Source of the DNA: Fulvivirga ligni
GTDB taxonomy: Bacteria > Bacteroidota > Bacteroidia > Cytophagales > Cyclobacteriaceae
Direction of reading: 5' to 3'
Length of the DNA stretch: 64,000 nt
Assembly: GCF_021389935.1 (NCBI RefSeq)
Contig: NZ_CP089979.1
Span: 4,693,001 to 4,757,000 of the forward strand
The notes under the pieces were generated by a model, which saw only the letters and a list, made by a program, of their open reading frames with translations, was not told where the DNA came from and searched no databases. Positions 41,160-50,343 of the stretch are shown piece after piece. The position numbers and the translations under genes are program-made. Each line of letters begins with the position of its first letter. Within the stretch, counting starts at the first letter, position 1.

Positions 41160-42659
41160 TTAAAATGCAAAGCTAACACTATTAATTATCCTCATCAAAC
41201 TATCTGGTTTAAAGAATAATAACAATAACGCTACAACCAAAAAGAATCCTAAAAAATTCTGCAATGAGAATATTAATTGGCCTTCTTTCTGGATTTCAGA
41301 TTTTTTAAAGATTATAAAATAAGGAAGCTTGAGATAGTAAAATAATGATATCACCGTATTCAACAACCCAAAAATAAGCAGGTAAAAAGCCCAGTCATTT
41401 CCAGAATGACTATAGCTCTCCCATAATGAACTAAACAGCAAAAACTTACCTGTAAAGCCCACCGTTGGCGGTAGTCCTGTTAATGATATCATCACTATCA
41501 CCATGGCAATAGCAAAGGCAGGGTGTGAATTTACCATACCCTTATAATCTTCCAACTTGGTATACCCTAACTTACGCTCTGCCTCATTGATGAATAGAAA
41601 AGCAGCCATATTCATCAAAAGATAAACGAACGAGTAAAATAGTATAGCTCTATAGGCTGTTTCGCTAAAGGCTACCAGGCCAATTAACAAAAATCCTGAA
41701 TGAGCAATAGATGAGTAAGCCAGAATACGCTTAACATTATTTTGCCATAGAGCACTGAAATTACCAATGGTAATGGTGAGCATGGCAATCACTGATAGGA
41801 TAGCTATCCAGCTCACCGGAGCATTGCCAAATAGCTGTATGGACATGATCCATTTCATAAGGATACCCATTCCCGCTAGTTTAGGAACTATGGAGAAATA
41901 AGCAGCTATAGGCGTTGGTGCCGCTGTGTAAACATCCGGAGCCCAAATATGCATGGGTGCAGCAGAAATCTTATAAAGCAATCCAGCCAATGTGAGTACA
42001 GTAGCAATGGTGAAAGGCAGGCTATGAGCCATAAGCAACTTTTCTACAAACTGCATATTATCAAAGCTCAAAGTGCCGGTCATAGCATAAATCCATGACA
42101 TGCCGTAGAGCATAACTCCTGAAGCTGCCGCACCAAAAAGTAAGTATTTAATAGCGGCCTCCTTCGATGCACTATTAAATGAAAATGCTGTTAAAATATA
42201 AGCAGAGATAGATAGAAGCTCTATAGCCAGATAGATGGTGAGTAGGTTGTGCGCCATCACCAAAACATTGGCACCTAAAAGGATACTGAAAATGAGCACA
42301 TAATACTCACTGCTCTTATCTTTCAAATGCTGATTATAATACCCCATAAGAACCGTAAAGATGGCTCCAGATACGAAGATTATCTTCCAGAAAACGGCAG
42401 CAGCATCCAAACGGAGCATATTATTGAATAATGGCAACCCTGACTCAGCATCATTCCAATAATGCCATTGATTAATAAGCAGCAGGGCTATTCCTACCAA
42501 AGCCAACAGAGAAATAGCTCTATAAAAACCTTCTAATTTTCCTGATTTAAAAAGACCAGCAATAAGCACAACTATAATGGCTATAACTATGGCTATTTCC
42601 GGCAGAAAGAATTGAAGGCTTTCTGTTATGATCGATAGCTTGTCGTGTAAATTGCTCAC
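41160..42659 (-). CDS. nuoN: NADH-quinone oxidoreductase subunit N
   Basis: The 499-residue membrane subunit is of the Mrp antiporter-like family. It has about 14 helices, the conserved E in the LAIELLSISAYIL region, K in AAIKYLLFGAAASGVMLYG, the LYKISAAPMHIWAPDVYTAAPTPIAAYFS block and K-R in NVKRILAYSSIAHSGFLLIG. NuoN is one of three proton-pumping subunits of respiratory complex I in the inner membrane. It follows nuoM by 1 bp and is followed 8 bp later by the purF-like gene. Confidence 0.96.
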   Translation of the reverse strand: MSNLHDKLSIITESLQFFLPEIAIVIAIIVVLIAGLFKSGKLEGFYRAISLLALVGIALLLINQWHYWNDAESGLPLFNNMLRLDAAAVFWKIIFVSGAIFTVLMGYYNQHLKDKSSEYYVLIFSILLGANVLVMAHNLLTIYLAIELLSISAYILTAFSFNSASKEAAIKYLLFGAAASGVMLYGMSWIYAMTGTLSFDNMQFVEKLLMAHSLPFTIATVLTLAGLLYKISAAPMHIWAPDVYTAAPTPIAAYFSIVPKLAGMGILMKWIMSIQLFGNAPVSWIAILSVIAMLTITIGNFSALWQNNVKRILAYSSIAHSGFLLIGLVAFSETAYRAILFYSFVYLLMNMAAFLFINEAERKLGYTKLEDYKGMVNSHPAFAIAMVIVMISLTGLPPTVGFTGKFLLFSSLWESYSHSGNDWAFYLLIFGLLNTVISLFYYLKLPYFIIFKKSEIQKEGQLIFSLQNFLGFFLVVALLLLFFKPDSLMRIINSVSFAF

Positions 42660-42660
42660 C

Positions 42661-44394
42661 TTATTTCTGCTGAACTAGTTCTGCCGCATGCTGTGTAACA
42701 AGATCTGTGAATACAGCTACAGACTGATTAATAATATCTAGTAAAAATCCTGGAAATATCCCCATAACCAAGGCCAGGATCACAAGAGGCGCAAGCATTA
42801 AATACTCTCTGGCATTAAGGTCAGAAAGAACACTTTCACCAAGCTTAATTTTAGTAAAGAACTTACCGAAGAACATTCTTTGGATAGTCCACAAATAGTA
42901 GGCAGCACTAAACACCAAACCTAGCGCGGCTACCACTGTCATCCATTTAGGTAAAAGGCCATTGATCATGCTAGAGTTGAAAGAACCCAACAGCACAAAA
43001 ATCTCGGCTATAAATCCTGAGAAACCAGGTAAACCTAATGATGCAAAGAAAAAGATAACGGCAAAAATGGTGTATTTAGGCATTTTAGAAACAAGACCGG
43101 AATAGTTCTCAATCATTCTGTCATGTCCTCTTTCATAGATTACACCTACAATTAAGAATAGCGCGGCCGAAATAACACCATGACTCACCATTTGATAAAC
43201 TGCTCCGCTGATCCCCTCGGTAGTAACAGAAGCCAGGCCTAACAGCACAAACCCCATGTGAGAAACAGATGAATAAGCAATCATCTTCTTCAGGTCCTTG
43301 CTGGCCAATGCATTTAAGGCTCCATAAATGATAGATATTACTCCAAAAAGCCCCATCCACCAGGCATAGTGAACGGCACCATCCGGGATGATGGTAAAAG
43401 CCGTACGCATAAGACCATAACCACCTATTTTCAGAAGCACTCCTGCTAAGATCACAGATATTGGAGTTGGAGCCTCCACGTGAGCATCAGGCAACCAGGT
43501 ATGTAAAGGCACTACCGGTATTTTAATGGCAAAGCCAATGAATAGCAATAAGAACATAAGCATCCTTCCCTCCTGGCCCAGTATCATCTTCACTACCTTA
43601 TAATCCATGATGGATCCTGGAATATAGTTTGCCGGATTGGCCATGTGAACCATATTAAAGGTATGAACCATGTTCTGCTCTTCTATTTGCCCCGTAGCCA
43701 GAGCTTGCTGAACCTGTCCTATTACCTCGCCAGAAACATTCAACTTACTTTCAGCCAGGCCTGCATTCACAGCTGTAGCTGCAGGATCTATAACCGATAA
43801 GTTCAGCGCTATCATCACAATAAGGATAAATACAGAGCCTAGTAATGTATAAAGAAAGAACTTGATAGAGGCATATTCTCTTCTTACACCACCCCATAAT
43901 CCGATGAGGAAATACATCGGCAAGAGCATAAATTCAAAGAAGAGATAAAATAACAGGAAGTCTAACGATAGAAAACAGCCTAAAATGGCTCCATTTAATA
44001 GTAATAATAAACTGAAATATCCTTTTTCCTTTTGGTTGATATTCCATGAAGCGATGGTACCGATTAGCATCACCACCACAGACAGTAGAAGCATGCTCAT
44101 ATTTAAACCATCAACTCCTATCAGGTAGTCAGCTGAAATGTGTCCAAGTGATGACAAGCTGATATCAAACCATGGTACATTCTCGACGAATTGAAAGCCA
44201 TTGAGGTCATTAACACCAGCCATTGAACCATCATAAGCGCAATACAACACCACAGCCAAAATAGTTTGTACAGATGCTATAGCCAGTGCTATATATTTAA
44301 ATACATTCTTAAACTGCCCTGGCAATAGGGCTACCACTAGTGACGCCACCAGAGGCAAGAATATAAGTATTGAAAGCAAATAATTATTAAGCAT
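42661..44394 (-). CDS. nuoM: NADH-quinone oxidoreductase subunit M
   Basis: The 577-residue antiporter-like subunit has landmarks FEFMLLPMYFLIGLWGG, KIPVVPLHTWLPDAHVEAPTPISVILAGVLLKIGGYGLMR and KDLKKMIAYSSVSHMGFVLLG. It contains an extra polar section of about 70 residues (about 200-275, SVIDPAATAVNAGLAESKLNV and onward to MVHMANPANYIPG) in a loop, longer than in E. coli NuoM (509 aa). The extra loop is probably lineage-specific. The start is 4 bp after nuoL stops. Confidence 0.96.
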   Translation of the reverse strand: MLNNYLLSILIFLPLVASLVVALLPGQFKNVFKYIALAIASVQTILAVVLYCAYDGSMAGVNDLNGFQFVENVPWFDISLSSLGHISADYLIGVDGLNMSMLLLSVVVMLIGTIASWNINQKEKGYFSLLLLLNGAILGCFLSLDFLLFYLFFEFMLLPMYFLIGLWGGVRREYASIKFFLYTLLGSVFILIVMIALNLSVIDPAATAVNAGLAESKLNVSGEVIGQVQQALATGQIEEQNMVHTFNMVHMANPANYIPGSIMDYKVVKMILGQEGRMLMFLLLFIGFAIKIPVVPLHTWLPDAHVEAPTPISVILAGVLLKIGGYGLMRTAFTIIPDGAVHYAWWMGLFGVISIIYGALNALASKDLKKMIAYSSVSHMGFVLLGLASVTTEGISGAVYQMVSHGVISAALFLIVGVIYERGHDRMIENYSGLVSKMPKYTIFAVIFFFASLGLPGFSGFIAEIFVLLGSFNSSMINGLLPKWMTVVAALGLVFSAAYYLWTIQRMFFGKFFTKIKLGESVLSDLNAREYLMLAPLVILALVMGIFPGFLLDIINQSVAVFTDLVTQHAAELVQQK

Positions 44395-44398
44395 TAAA

Positions 44399-46537
44399 CT
44401 ACCAGATTATCCAAAAAATGAATATTAAAATACCCACAAACGCCAAAGCGATATAGCTTTGCACTTTTCCTCCCTGTATCGATTTGGTCATAAGCCCTAC
44501 CCGCCCCGCAAAGAAAACGGAAAAATTGACAAATCCATCTACAATAGCACGGTCCACCCAGCCCACTATATGAGCCAATATTATGTTGAACGTTGCGAAC
44601 TTATCAATAAAGTAGTCCAGGACTTTGGCCTCAAAAACTTGCAGTCTTCGAGAAATCCACTCCACCGGACTTACAATGAATCGATTATAAATATTATCTA
44701 AATACCAATTATTAAATGATAGCCATTGCCAGAAATTTCTGGCTCCTTCACGGTTGTAGTAATTTATGGCGTAATTACTCTTAGGCCTGTAGATAAACCA
44801 AGCCACCGCAGCACCTATCACGATCATACTGATAGAGATCACTGTTACTTGCAGGTGATTGGCTTCCGTTAATTCTGCTAAATGCTCCTGCCAATTACTA
44901 TTGATTCCTGGCACTACAATTTCAGGTACTTGCAAAGCCTCCAGAAACCAGCTCAAGCCATGGTTTAATGGATTCAATGACCATATAAATCCGAGCGACA
45001 TTACAGCAAGGATAATTAAAGCTGATTTCATTACCCATGGCACGTCTTTCACCTCGATTTTCTTATCAATGGCCTTTTCTTCTGCTATTCTAAAGTCACC
45101 AAAGAATACCAGTAAAAGCTGCCTCACCATGTACAAAGCAGTCAGTACCACCGTAAGAAACCCTAGATCAGGCACTAAATAATGCCATGAGATAGTGTTT
45201 TCTGACATCACATCTGCCCAAGCATATGCTCCCGATAATAACGCATCTTTAGAAAGGAATCCGGAGAAAAATGGAATACCGATCAGTGCTAAGGTAGACA
45301 CCAGATATGCCGTAAAAGTCACTGGTAATTTCTTCCTTAAGCCACCCATATTTCTCATGTCCTGAGCATCGAAGTGCACATGAGCCCTATGCTCATAATC
45401 ATGAAGTGCATGAATCACTGCCCCTGCGGAAAGGAAAAGACAGGCTTTAAAAAATGCATGAGTAAACAAATGGAACAAGGCGGCATCATATGCTCCCACG
45501 CCCATTCCCATAAGCATGTAGCCAAGCTGAGAGATTGTAGAGAATGCCAATACCTTTTTAATATCATGTTGGGCCAAAGCTGCAATTGCTCCCATAAAGG
45601 CGGTGATTCCTCCAATTGTGGCTATCACCGTGAGTGCATCTACACTGAGCAATGGAAAAGATCTGGCCATTAAATATACACCCGCAGCCACCATGGTAGC
45701 GGCGTGAATCAATGCAGAAACAGGTGTAGGACCTTCCATAGCATCTGGTAGCCAAACTTGTAATGGAAACTGCGCTGACTTACCCATGGCTCCAAGAAAA
45801 AGGCAGATACCCGCTACGGTGAGCCATACCATATCCAGGCCATGTGCCCCAGCAACCCATTGACCATCAATAACCTCAGAGGCTGACATTAAACTTTTAA
45901 GCGCCTCAATATCCAGGGTATTGAACTGAATCCATAGAATAGAGAGACCAATGATAAAACCAACGTCTCCCACTCTATTAACGATAAATGCTTTTTTAGC
46001 GGCTTGCGTGGCACTGTGCTTATGATTCCAATGGCTGATAAGCAGATAAGATGAAAGACCTACTAGCTCCCAGAAGATAAAGATAATCAGCAGGTTATCT
46101 GCTAGTATAATGCCAAGCATTGAAAAAGTAAACAGCCCCAGAAAGCCGTAATATTTCTTATATCCTGCATCTCCATCCATGTAAGCCGTGGAGAAAAGAT
46201 GCACCAAAAATGAAATAACAGTAACTACTACCAGCATTAAGGCGGCAGGATCATCCAGTAAGACTCCTACAGTAAATGGTGGTAATTTAGCGATAGAAAA
46301 CCATTCTATCCTACTATGAAAATCAGGGCCTAACCATTTAGAAACCAGTAGATACACTGAAATAATGCTGGCCACTAAGGTGAGGAAGATCCCCACAAAA
46401 GAAGCCACCTTCTCCTGCGACTTAGGAATTAGGGATACAATAATAAAGCTCAATAATGGCAATAACAGAACCAATACGCAAAGTATGGTAGGTTGGCTCC
46501 AGGCCAAAGGTTGAAGTAGTTCTGTTAGGTTGATCAC
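44399..46537 (-). CDS. nuoL: NADH-quinone oxidoreductase subunit L
   Basis: The 712-residue subunit has the antiporter core (FWELVGLSSYLLISHWNHK, GAMGKSAQFPLQVWLPDAMEGPTPVSALIHAATMVAAGVYLMARS, HDIKKVLAFSTISQLGYMLMGMG) and the C-terminal lateral helix with a terminal membrane anchor. It is somewhat longer than E. coli NuoL (613 aa). The first residue lies 1 bp from the stop of nuoK. It pumps protons in the distal membrane arm of complex I. Confidence 0.96.
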   Translation of the reverse strand: MINLTELLQPLAWSQPTILCVLVLLLPLLSFIIVSLIPKSQEKVASFVGIFLTLVASIISVYLLVSKWLGPDFHSRIEWFSIAKLPPFTVGVLLDDPAALMLVVVTVISFLVHLFSTAYMDGDAGYKKYYGFLGLFTFSMLGIILADNLLIIFIFWELVGLSSYLLISHWNHKHSATQAAKKAFIVNRVGDVGFIIGLSILWIQFNTLDIEALKSLMSASEVIDGQWVAGAHGLDMVWLTVAGICLFLGAMGKSAQFPLQVWLPDAMEGPTPVSALIHAATMVAAGVYLMARSFPLLSVDALTVIATIGGITAFMGAIAALAQHDIKKVLAFSTISQLGYMLMGMGVGAYDAALFHLFTHAFFKACLFLSAGAVIHALHDYEHRAHVHFDAQDMRNMGGLRKKLPVTFTAYLVSTLALIGIPFFSGFLSKDALLSGAYAWADVMSENTISWHYLVPDLGFLTVVLTALYMVRQLLLVFFGDFRIAEEKAIDKKIEVKDVPWVMKSALIILAVMSLGFIWSLNPLNHGLSWFLEALQVPEIVVPGINSNWQEHLAELTEANHLQVTVISISMIVIGAAVAWFIYRPKSNYAINYYNREGARNFWQWLSFNNWYLDNIYNRFIVSPVEWISRRLQVFEAKVLDYFIDKFATFNIILAHIVGWVDRAIVDGFVNFSVFFAGRVGLMTKSIQGGKVQSYIALAFVGILIFIFWIIW

Positions 46538-46840
46538 TTATCCTTTAAGTTGATTAATCTTATCTAAATCAGTGGTATTAAAATATTTGTATAGTTTCAA
46601 TACTATGGCCAGACCTACGGCTGCTTCTGCCGCCGCCATTACGATCACAAATAGCGCGAAGAATTGACCATCCAAAGAAATTAGATTAATTCGGTTTACG
46701 GCAACAAAGTTAATATTAGCAGCATTTAAAACCAGCTCCACCCCCATCAAAACCATGATCACATTCTTTTTTGTAAGAATAATGGCTATTCCGATGCAGA
46801 AAAGCGCTGCGGCAAGAATAAAATAATGTTCACTACTCAT
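46538..46840 (-). CDS. nuoK: NADH-quinone oxidoreductase subunit K
   Basis: The 100-residue protein has three helices and the two conserved Glu of NuoK/ND4L: E35 in MVLMGVELVLNAANINFV and E72 in MAAAEAAVGLAIVL. It overlaps nuoJ by 8 bp. The length is exactly typical. Confidence 0.97.
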   Translation of the reverse strand: MSSEHYFILAAALFCIGIAIILTKKNVIMVLMGVELVLNAANINFVAVNRINLISLDGQFFALFVIVMAAAEAAVGLAIVLKLYKYFNTTDLDKINQLKG

Positions 46841-47360
46841 CGATACCTGGTTTTTTGTAGCCTGAAATCACTGCTGCTCCTACTAATGCTACCAGTAAAA
46901 CTATAGCTGCTATCTCAAATGGCAGCAGATAATCTGACATAAGCTGCACACCTAGTTGATTTACATTATTCTGCTTTACTGATCCTGAAGGAATACTACT
47001 AAAATTGATTTTTAAAATGCCATAGAAAAGTACTGCAAACAGCGCTACACTAATAATCAGGCCCAAAAACCTATTATGCGAGCTGGTCACTATCCCATCC
47101 TGAGTGATTTTGTTAGTTAACATCACTCCAAATATCAGCAGCACCACAATCCCACCTACATAAATCATCAGTTGAGTTACTGCTAAAAACTCAGCCTGAG
47201 CCAACACATATACGGCGGCCACACACAGAAATGTTGCTACCAATGCGAAAGCGGCATATAACAAGTTTCTTGTAAATAGAATGAACCCAGCAGATATCAC
47301 CGCCAGGGCAGCAAACATATAAAACAGAATATCAATTAGCACTATCGTCTCCTTTCTCAT
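46833..47360 (-). CDS. nuoJ: NADH-quinone oxidoreductase subunit J
   Basis: The 175-residue protein is ND6-like with five helices and the VYVLAQAEFLAVTQLMIYVGGIVVLLIFGVML block. The ATG at 47360 gives a 29-bp overlap with nuoI. A GTG at 47342 is preceded by AAAGGAG at a good distance and would leave an 11-bp overlap, giving a shorter start at LIDILFYMF. Homologs mostly begin close to that point, so the start could be either. A strong Shine-Dalgarno is unusual in this phylum. Confidence 0.95.
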   Translation of the reverse strand: MRKETIVLIDILFYMFAALAVISAGFILFTRNLLYAAFALVATFLCVAAVYVLAQAEFLAVTQLMIYVGGIVVLLIFGVMLTNKITQDGIVTSSHNRFLGLIISVALFAVLFYGILKINFSSIPSGSVKQNNVNQLGVQLMSDYLLPFEIAAIVLLVALVGAAVISGYKKPGIDE

Positions 47361-48195
47361 CCTCCGAAGGCTTCGGCTTTATCACCGGCTTCGGTTTCAT
47401 TTTAGGTATAAACTTCGGCTTTGCCTTAGCTTCCGGCTTTGCCTCCTCGTTATCCGTATTTTCTGTCTTCGGCTTCAATTTCGGTTTCATCTTAGGGATG
47501 AACTTTGGCTTTGGCTTAGACTCAGATGTGGCTTCCTCGCTATCTGAGCTTTCAGTTTTAGGCTTGGCCATTGGTTTTGGCATTGCTGCCTTTGGTTTGG
47601 ATACAACCGAAGCAGATTTCGTAGCTGTATCAGCTTTAGCTGCAGCTTTATTTTTTTCAAACTCTTCCAGTTCTTGCTTTTTAGTAAGTATTTCCAGCGG
47701 AGTCATTGTAGCAAACGAGTACGTATGATCATCCACATCATATTCACTAAAATCAAAGGCCTTGGTCATGGTAAGACATTCCGTTGGGCATACGGTAGTA
47801 CAAAGGCCACAGAAGCAGCACTTACCCATGTCTATATCAAACTTAGCAGCATAAATACGTTTAGCAGTACCATCGGAAGTTTTGCCGTAAGTACTAACTG
47901 CTTTTATAGGATCTATTTCAATGCAATCTACCGGGCATATTTTGGCACATTTATCACAAACTATGCAATCATCAATCTCATTATGAAGTCTGTACCTGCC
48001 ATTATCAGGAATGGGAAGGCTCTCGTGCGGATACTGGACCGTAACCAGACCGTCTTGATGCTCAAAGTAATTATCACTGCTCACATCCTTATTCTGAACC
48101 GTGTGGCGAGCCGTGTTCATATGTTTGAATGTAAGCTTCAGCCCTGTCCACAAGGTAGAAATAGAATTTCCGATATTTTTGAAGTAGGCCGTCAT
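47332..48195 (-). CDS. nuoI: NADH-quinone oxidoreductase subunit I with a Lys/Pro-rich C-terminal tail
   Basis: The 287-residue protein has the complex I 8-Fe ferredoxin fold with two 4Fe-4S motifs: CIVCDKCAKICPVDC (about 77-91) and CCFCGLCTTVCPTEC (about 126-140). It carries electrons to quinone at the base of the peripheral arm. The core ends near residue 180. A further ~105 residues are low-complexity and highly basic, with KPKPKFIPKMKP repeats at about 226-237 and KAKPKFIPKMKP at about 257-268 separated by acidic E/S/D stretches. E. coli NuoI is 180 aa, so the tail is an extra. Its role is unknown. It follows the kinase gene by 95 bp. Confidence 0.93.
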   Translation of the reverse strand: MTAYFKNIGNSISTLWTGLKLTFKHMNTARHTVQNKDVSSDNYFEHQDGLVTVQYPHESLPIPDNGRYRLHNEIDDCIVCDKCAKICPVDCIEIDPIKAVSTYGKTSDGTAKRIYAAKFDIDMGKCCFCGLCTTVCPTECLTMTKAFDFSEYDVDDHTYSFATMTPLEILTKKQELEEFEKNKAAAKADTATKSASVVSKPKAAMPKPMAKPKTESSDSEEATSESKPKPKFIPKMKPKLKPKTENTDNEEAKPEAKAKPKFIPKMKPKPVIKPKPSEDEKGDDSAN

Positions 48196-48290
48196 AAAAA
48201 CTACTTATAGGTTAGTTGATTTTTCAAACATCATTTACCTACAAATATTGAGTACGATTTTAAAGAAATGCAAGGATAAGTGAAAATTCC

Positions 48291-50333
48291 TTAAAATAAA
48301 GGTTCTTTTTTTACTGTGAATGTAAAAGTTGTTCCTTCGTTTTCCTTACTCTCTACCAATAATTCGCCCCCCATACGCTCTATAAACTCTTTACAAAGCT
48401 TTAAGCCCAATCCAGTACCTTCTTCATTTTCAGTACCTCGGGTAGTATGAAGACCTGATTTATCGAAGAGATGTGTTACTTGCTCTTCACTCATGCCTAT
48501 TCCGTTATCTGTAACTCTTACGTACAACCAGTCATTTGATTTATCTTCGGCAGTAATTTCAACAAAGCCTGAAGCCTCAGTAAATTTGATGGCGTTAGAT
48601 ATAAGATTTCTGATGACCAGGTCCAGCATATTTCTATCTGTTCTTACCTGCTCTTCTTCATCTATCTTATTAAAGAATTGAATGTGTTTATCGTTGGTCT
48701 CACGGAAGAAGGTAATATTCTCTTCCACCAGCTCTTTTAGATCCAGAGTTTCATTTTGAATGGTGAGTTCATCCATTTGAACCATAGCCCAGTCTAGTAG
48801 ATTACCCAGAAGCTTCTTGGCGTTTTCTAATCTGGCCTTGAGGACCTTGGTATGTTCTCTTAACTCCTCTTGAGTAATATGTCCACTGTCAATAATGGTT
48901 AGAATTCCTACCAGAGCATTGATAGGAGACCTTAAATCATGTGATAAAATGGAAAAGAACTTATCTTTCATAGCGAGCAGACTAGCCATCTCCCGGCTTT
49001 GCTCTTCCATTTCTTCCTGATGTTTGATCAAGAGCATGTTAATTTTCTTTCTCCTTACACCACTTCTGTATAGGGTGATGAGCAGCACTGCAGTAAAAGC
49101 TAAAATCACCACCAGAATATTTCTGAAGAATTCTTCGTTCTTCAACTGGTTATTACGCTGTTCCTCCTTCTGGTTCAAATAGGCGATCTCGATGTCTTTA
49201 TTAGCCGTTTCATATTTGATTTGAATCTGAGCAAACTGTTCAGATTTCTTTTCTCCAAACAGGCTGTCTTGCAAGGCCTTATACTTTTTATAGTAATCTA
49301 ATGAGGTTTCAAACATCTTACGATGCTCATAATAATTGGAAAGCTCCAGATAACATTTAATCATCAGCTCTCGGCTATCCAGCGATTCTGCCATTTCCAA
49401 TGAATGATTCAAGCTCTTAATGGCCTTCTCGTAGTTTGGCACCTTTACGTAAACAATACCTTTACCAAGCTCCGCTTCAGCGATTCCAATTCGCCCCTCC
49501 ACTTTTTCATACAATACCTGTGCACTATCATGATACTGCAAGGCCATCTGAAACTTTTCAGATTTCTCATAGGCCTGAGCCAGTTTATGCATGATCTGAG
49601 GCTCCAGAACGGTGATAGAAAGTTCTCGACAAACCAGAAGTGCCTCATTCAACTTCTCCAATGCTTTCTCATATTGCCCCTCTAAGATTAGAATTTCGCC
49701 GATATCATGGTATGAGTAAGCAGTACCCTCCTTATCCCCTATTCTACGACTCATCTTAAGTGAATTTTCTATGTATTCCATGGCCTTTTCCAGCTGCCCC
49801 ATAGATTTCAGGACCCGCCCAATATTATAGGTGGAAATAGCCACAGCCAAAGTATCTCCTGATTTCTCTGCCTCTTTTAAACTGGTCTGATAGTATTCGA
49901 AGGCATCATTAAAAAGATCAAGATCATAATAATCTTCGCCTATATTGTTCAGCGCACTTACGATCCAGGTAAGGTCTTTCATTTTACGAGCCAGTCGTAA
50001 ATTCTCTAGATCGTATTTGAGGGCTTGTCTATAGTTACTCTGAATGTTATAAAAAACAGCCAACTTCTCTGAAGTAATAGCTTGGTAAACATCATTTTCC
50101 ATGTTTACGGCTAAATCATATGCTTTTTGTGTAAGGAAAATGCTGGTATCTACATTATTGAAGCCATACTCATCGATTAAATGCAATAATCGTTTCATCC
50201 TGGCCGAATCAGAAAGCAATGGATCTTCCAGTCCAGAAAGCTGAGTCTCCAGGTTGAGCACCGTATTAGATTGGCCCAGCAGTGGGGTGAAAGAGGTGAT
50301 TAGTATAAGTAAGATGTAAAGCCTTCTATTCAA
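48291..50333 (-). CDS. TPR-containing sensor histidine kinase within the nuo cluster
   Basis: The 680-residue protein has a signal peptide (MNRRLYILLILITSFTPLLGQ) and a helical region of about seven TPR motifs (about 75-375; for example ISTYNIGRVLKSMGQLEKAMEYIENSL and AYSYHDIGEILILEGQYEKALEKLNEAL). A coiled coil, one membrane helix (about 405-425, FFRNILVVILAFTAVLLITLY) and a transmitter follow. The H-box is KFFSILSHDLRSPINALVG, with N, G1 (DNGIGMS), F and G2 (GTGLGLKL) boxes. The TPRs face the periplasm. The start is 10 bp after nuoH and nuoI follows, so it is probably part of the complex I operon. No response regulator is next to it. Confidence 0.9.
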   Translation of the reverse strand: MNRRLYILLILITSFTPLLGQSNTVLNLETQLSGLEDPLLSDSARMKRLLHLIDEYGFNNVDTSIFLTQKAYDLAVNMENDVYQAITSEKLAVFYNIQSNYRQALKYDLENLRLARKMKDLTWIVSALNNIGEDYYDLDLFNDAFEYYQTSLKEAEKSGDTLAVAISTYNIGRVLKSMGQLEKAMEYIENSLKMSRRIGDKEGTAYSYHDIGEILILEGQYEKALEKLNEALLVCRELSITVLEPQIMHKLAQAYEKSEKFQMALQYHDSAQVLYEKVEGRIGIAEAELGKGIVYVKVPNYEKAIKSLNHSLEMAESLDSRELMIKCYLELSNYYEHRKMFETSLDYYKKYKALQDSLFGEKKSEQFAQIQIKYETANKDIEIAYLNQKEEQRNNQLKNEEFFRNILVVILAFTAVLLITLYRSGVRRKKINMLLIKHQEEMEEQSREMASLLAMKDKFFSILSHDLRSPINALVGILTIIDSGHITQEELREHTKVLKARLENAKKLLGNLLDWAMVQMDELTIQNETLDLKELVEENITFFRETNDKHIQFFNKIDEEEQVRTDRNMLDLVIRNLISNAIKFTEASGFVEITAEDKSNDWLYVRVTDNGIGMSEEQVTHLFDKSGLHTTRGTENEEGTGLGLKLCKEFIERMGGELLVESKENEGTTFTFTVKKEPLF

Positions 50334-50343
50334 ATAAATAGCA

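Noticed and set aside
47380-47640. Tandem repeat DNA or CRISPR-like array
   Set aside because: The repeats are the coding sequence of the NuoI Lys/Pro-rich tail; they are not regularly spaced and have no unique spacers.
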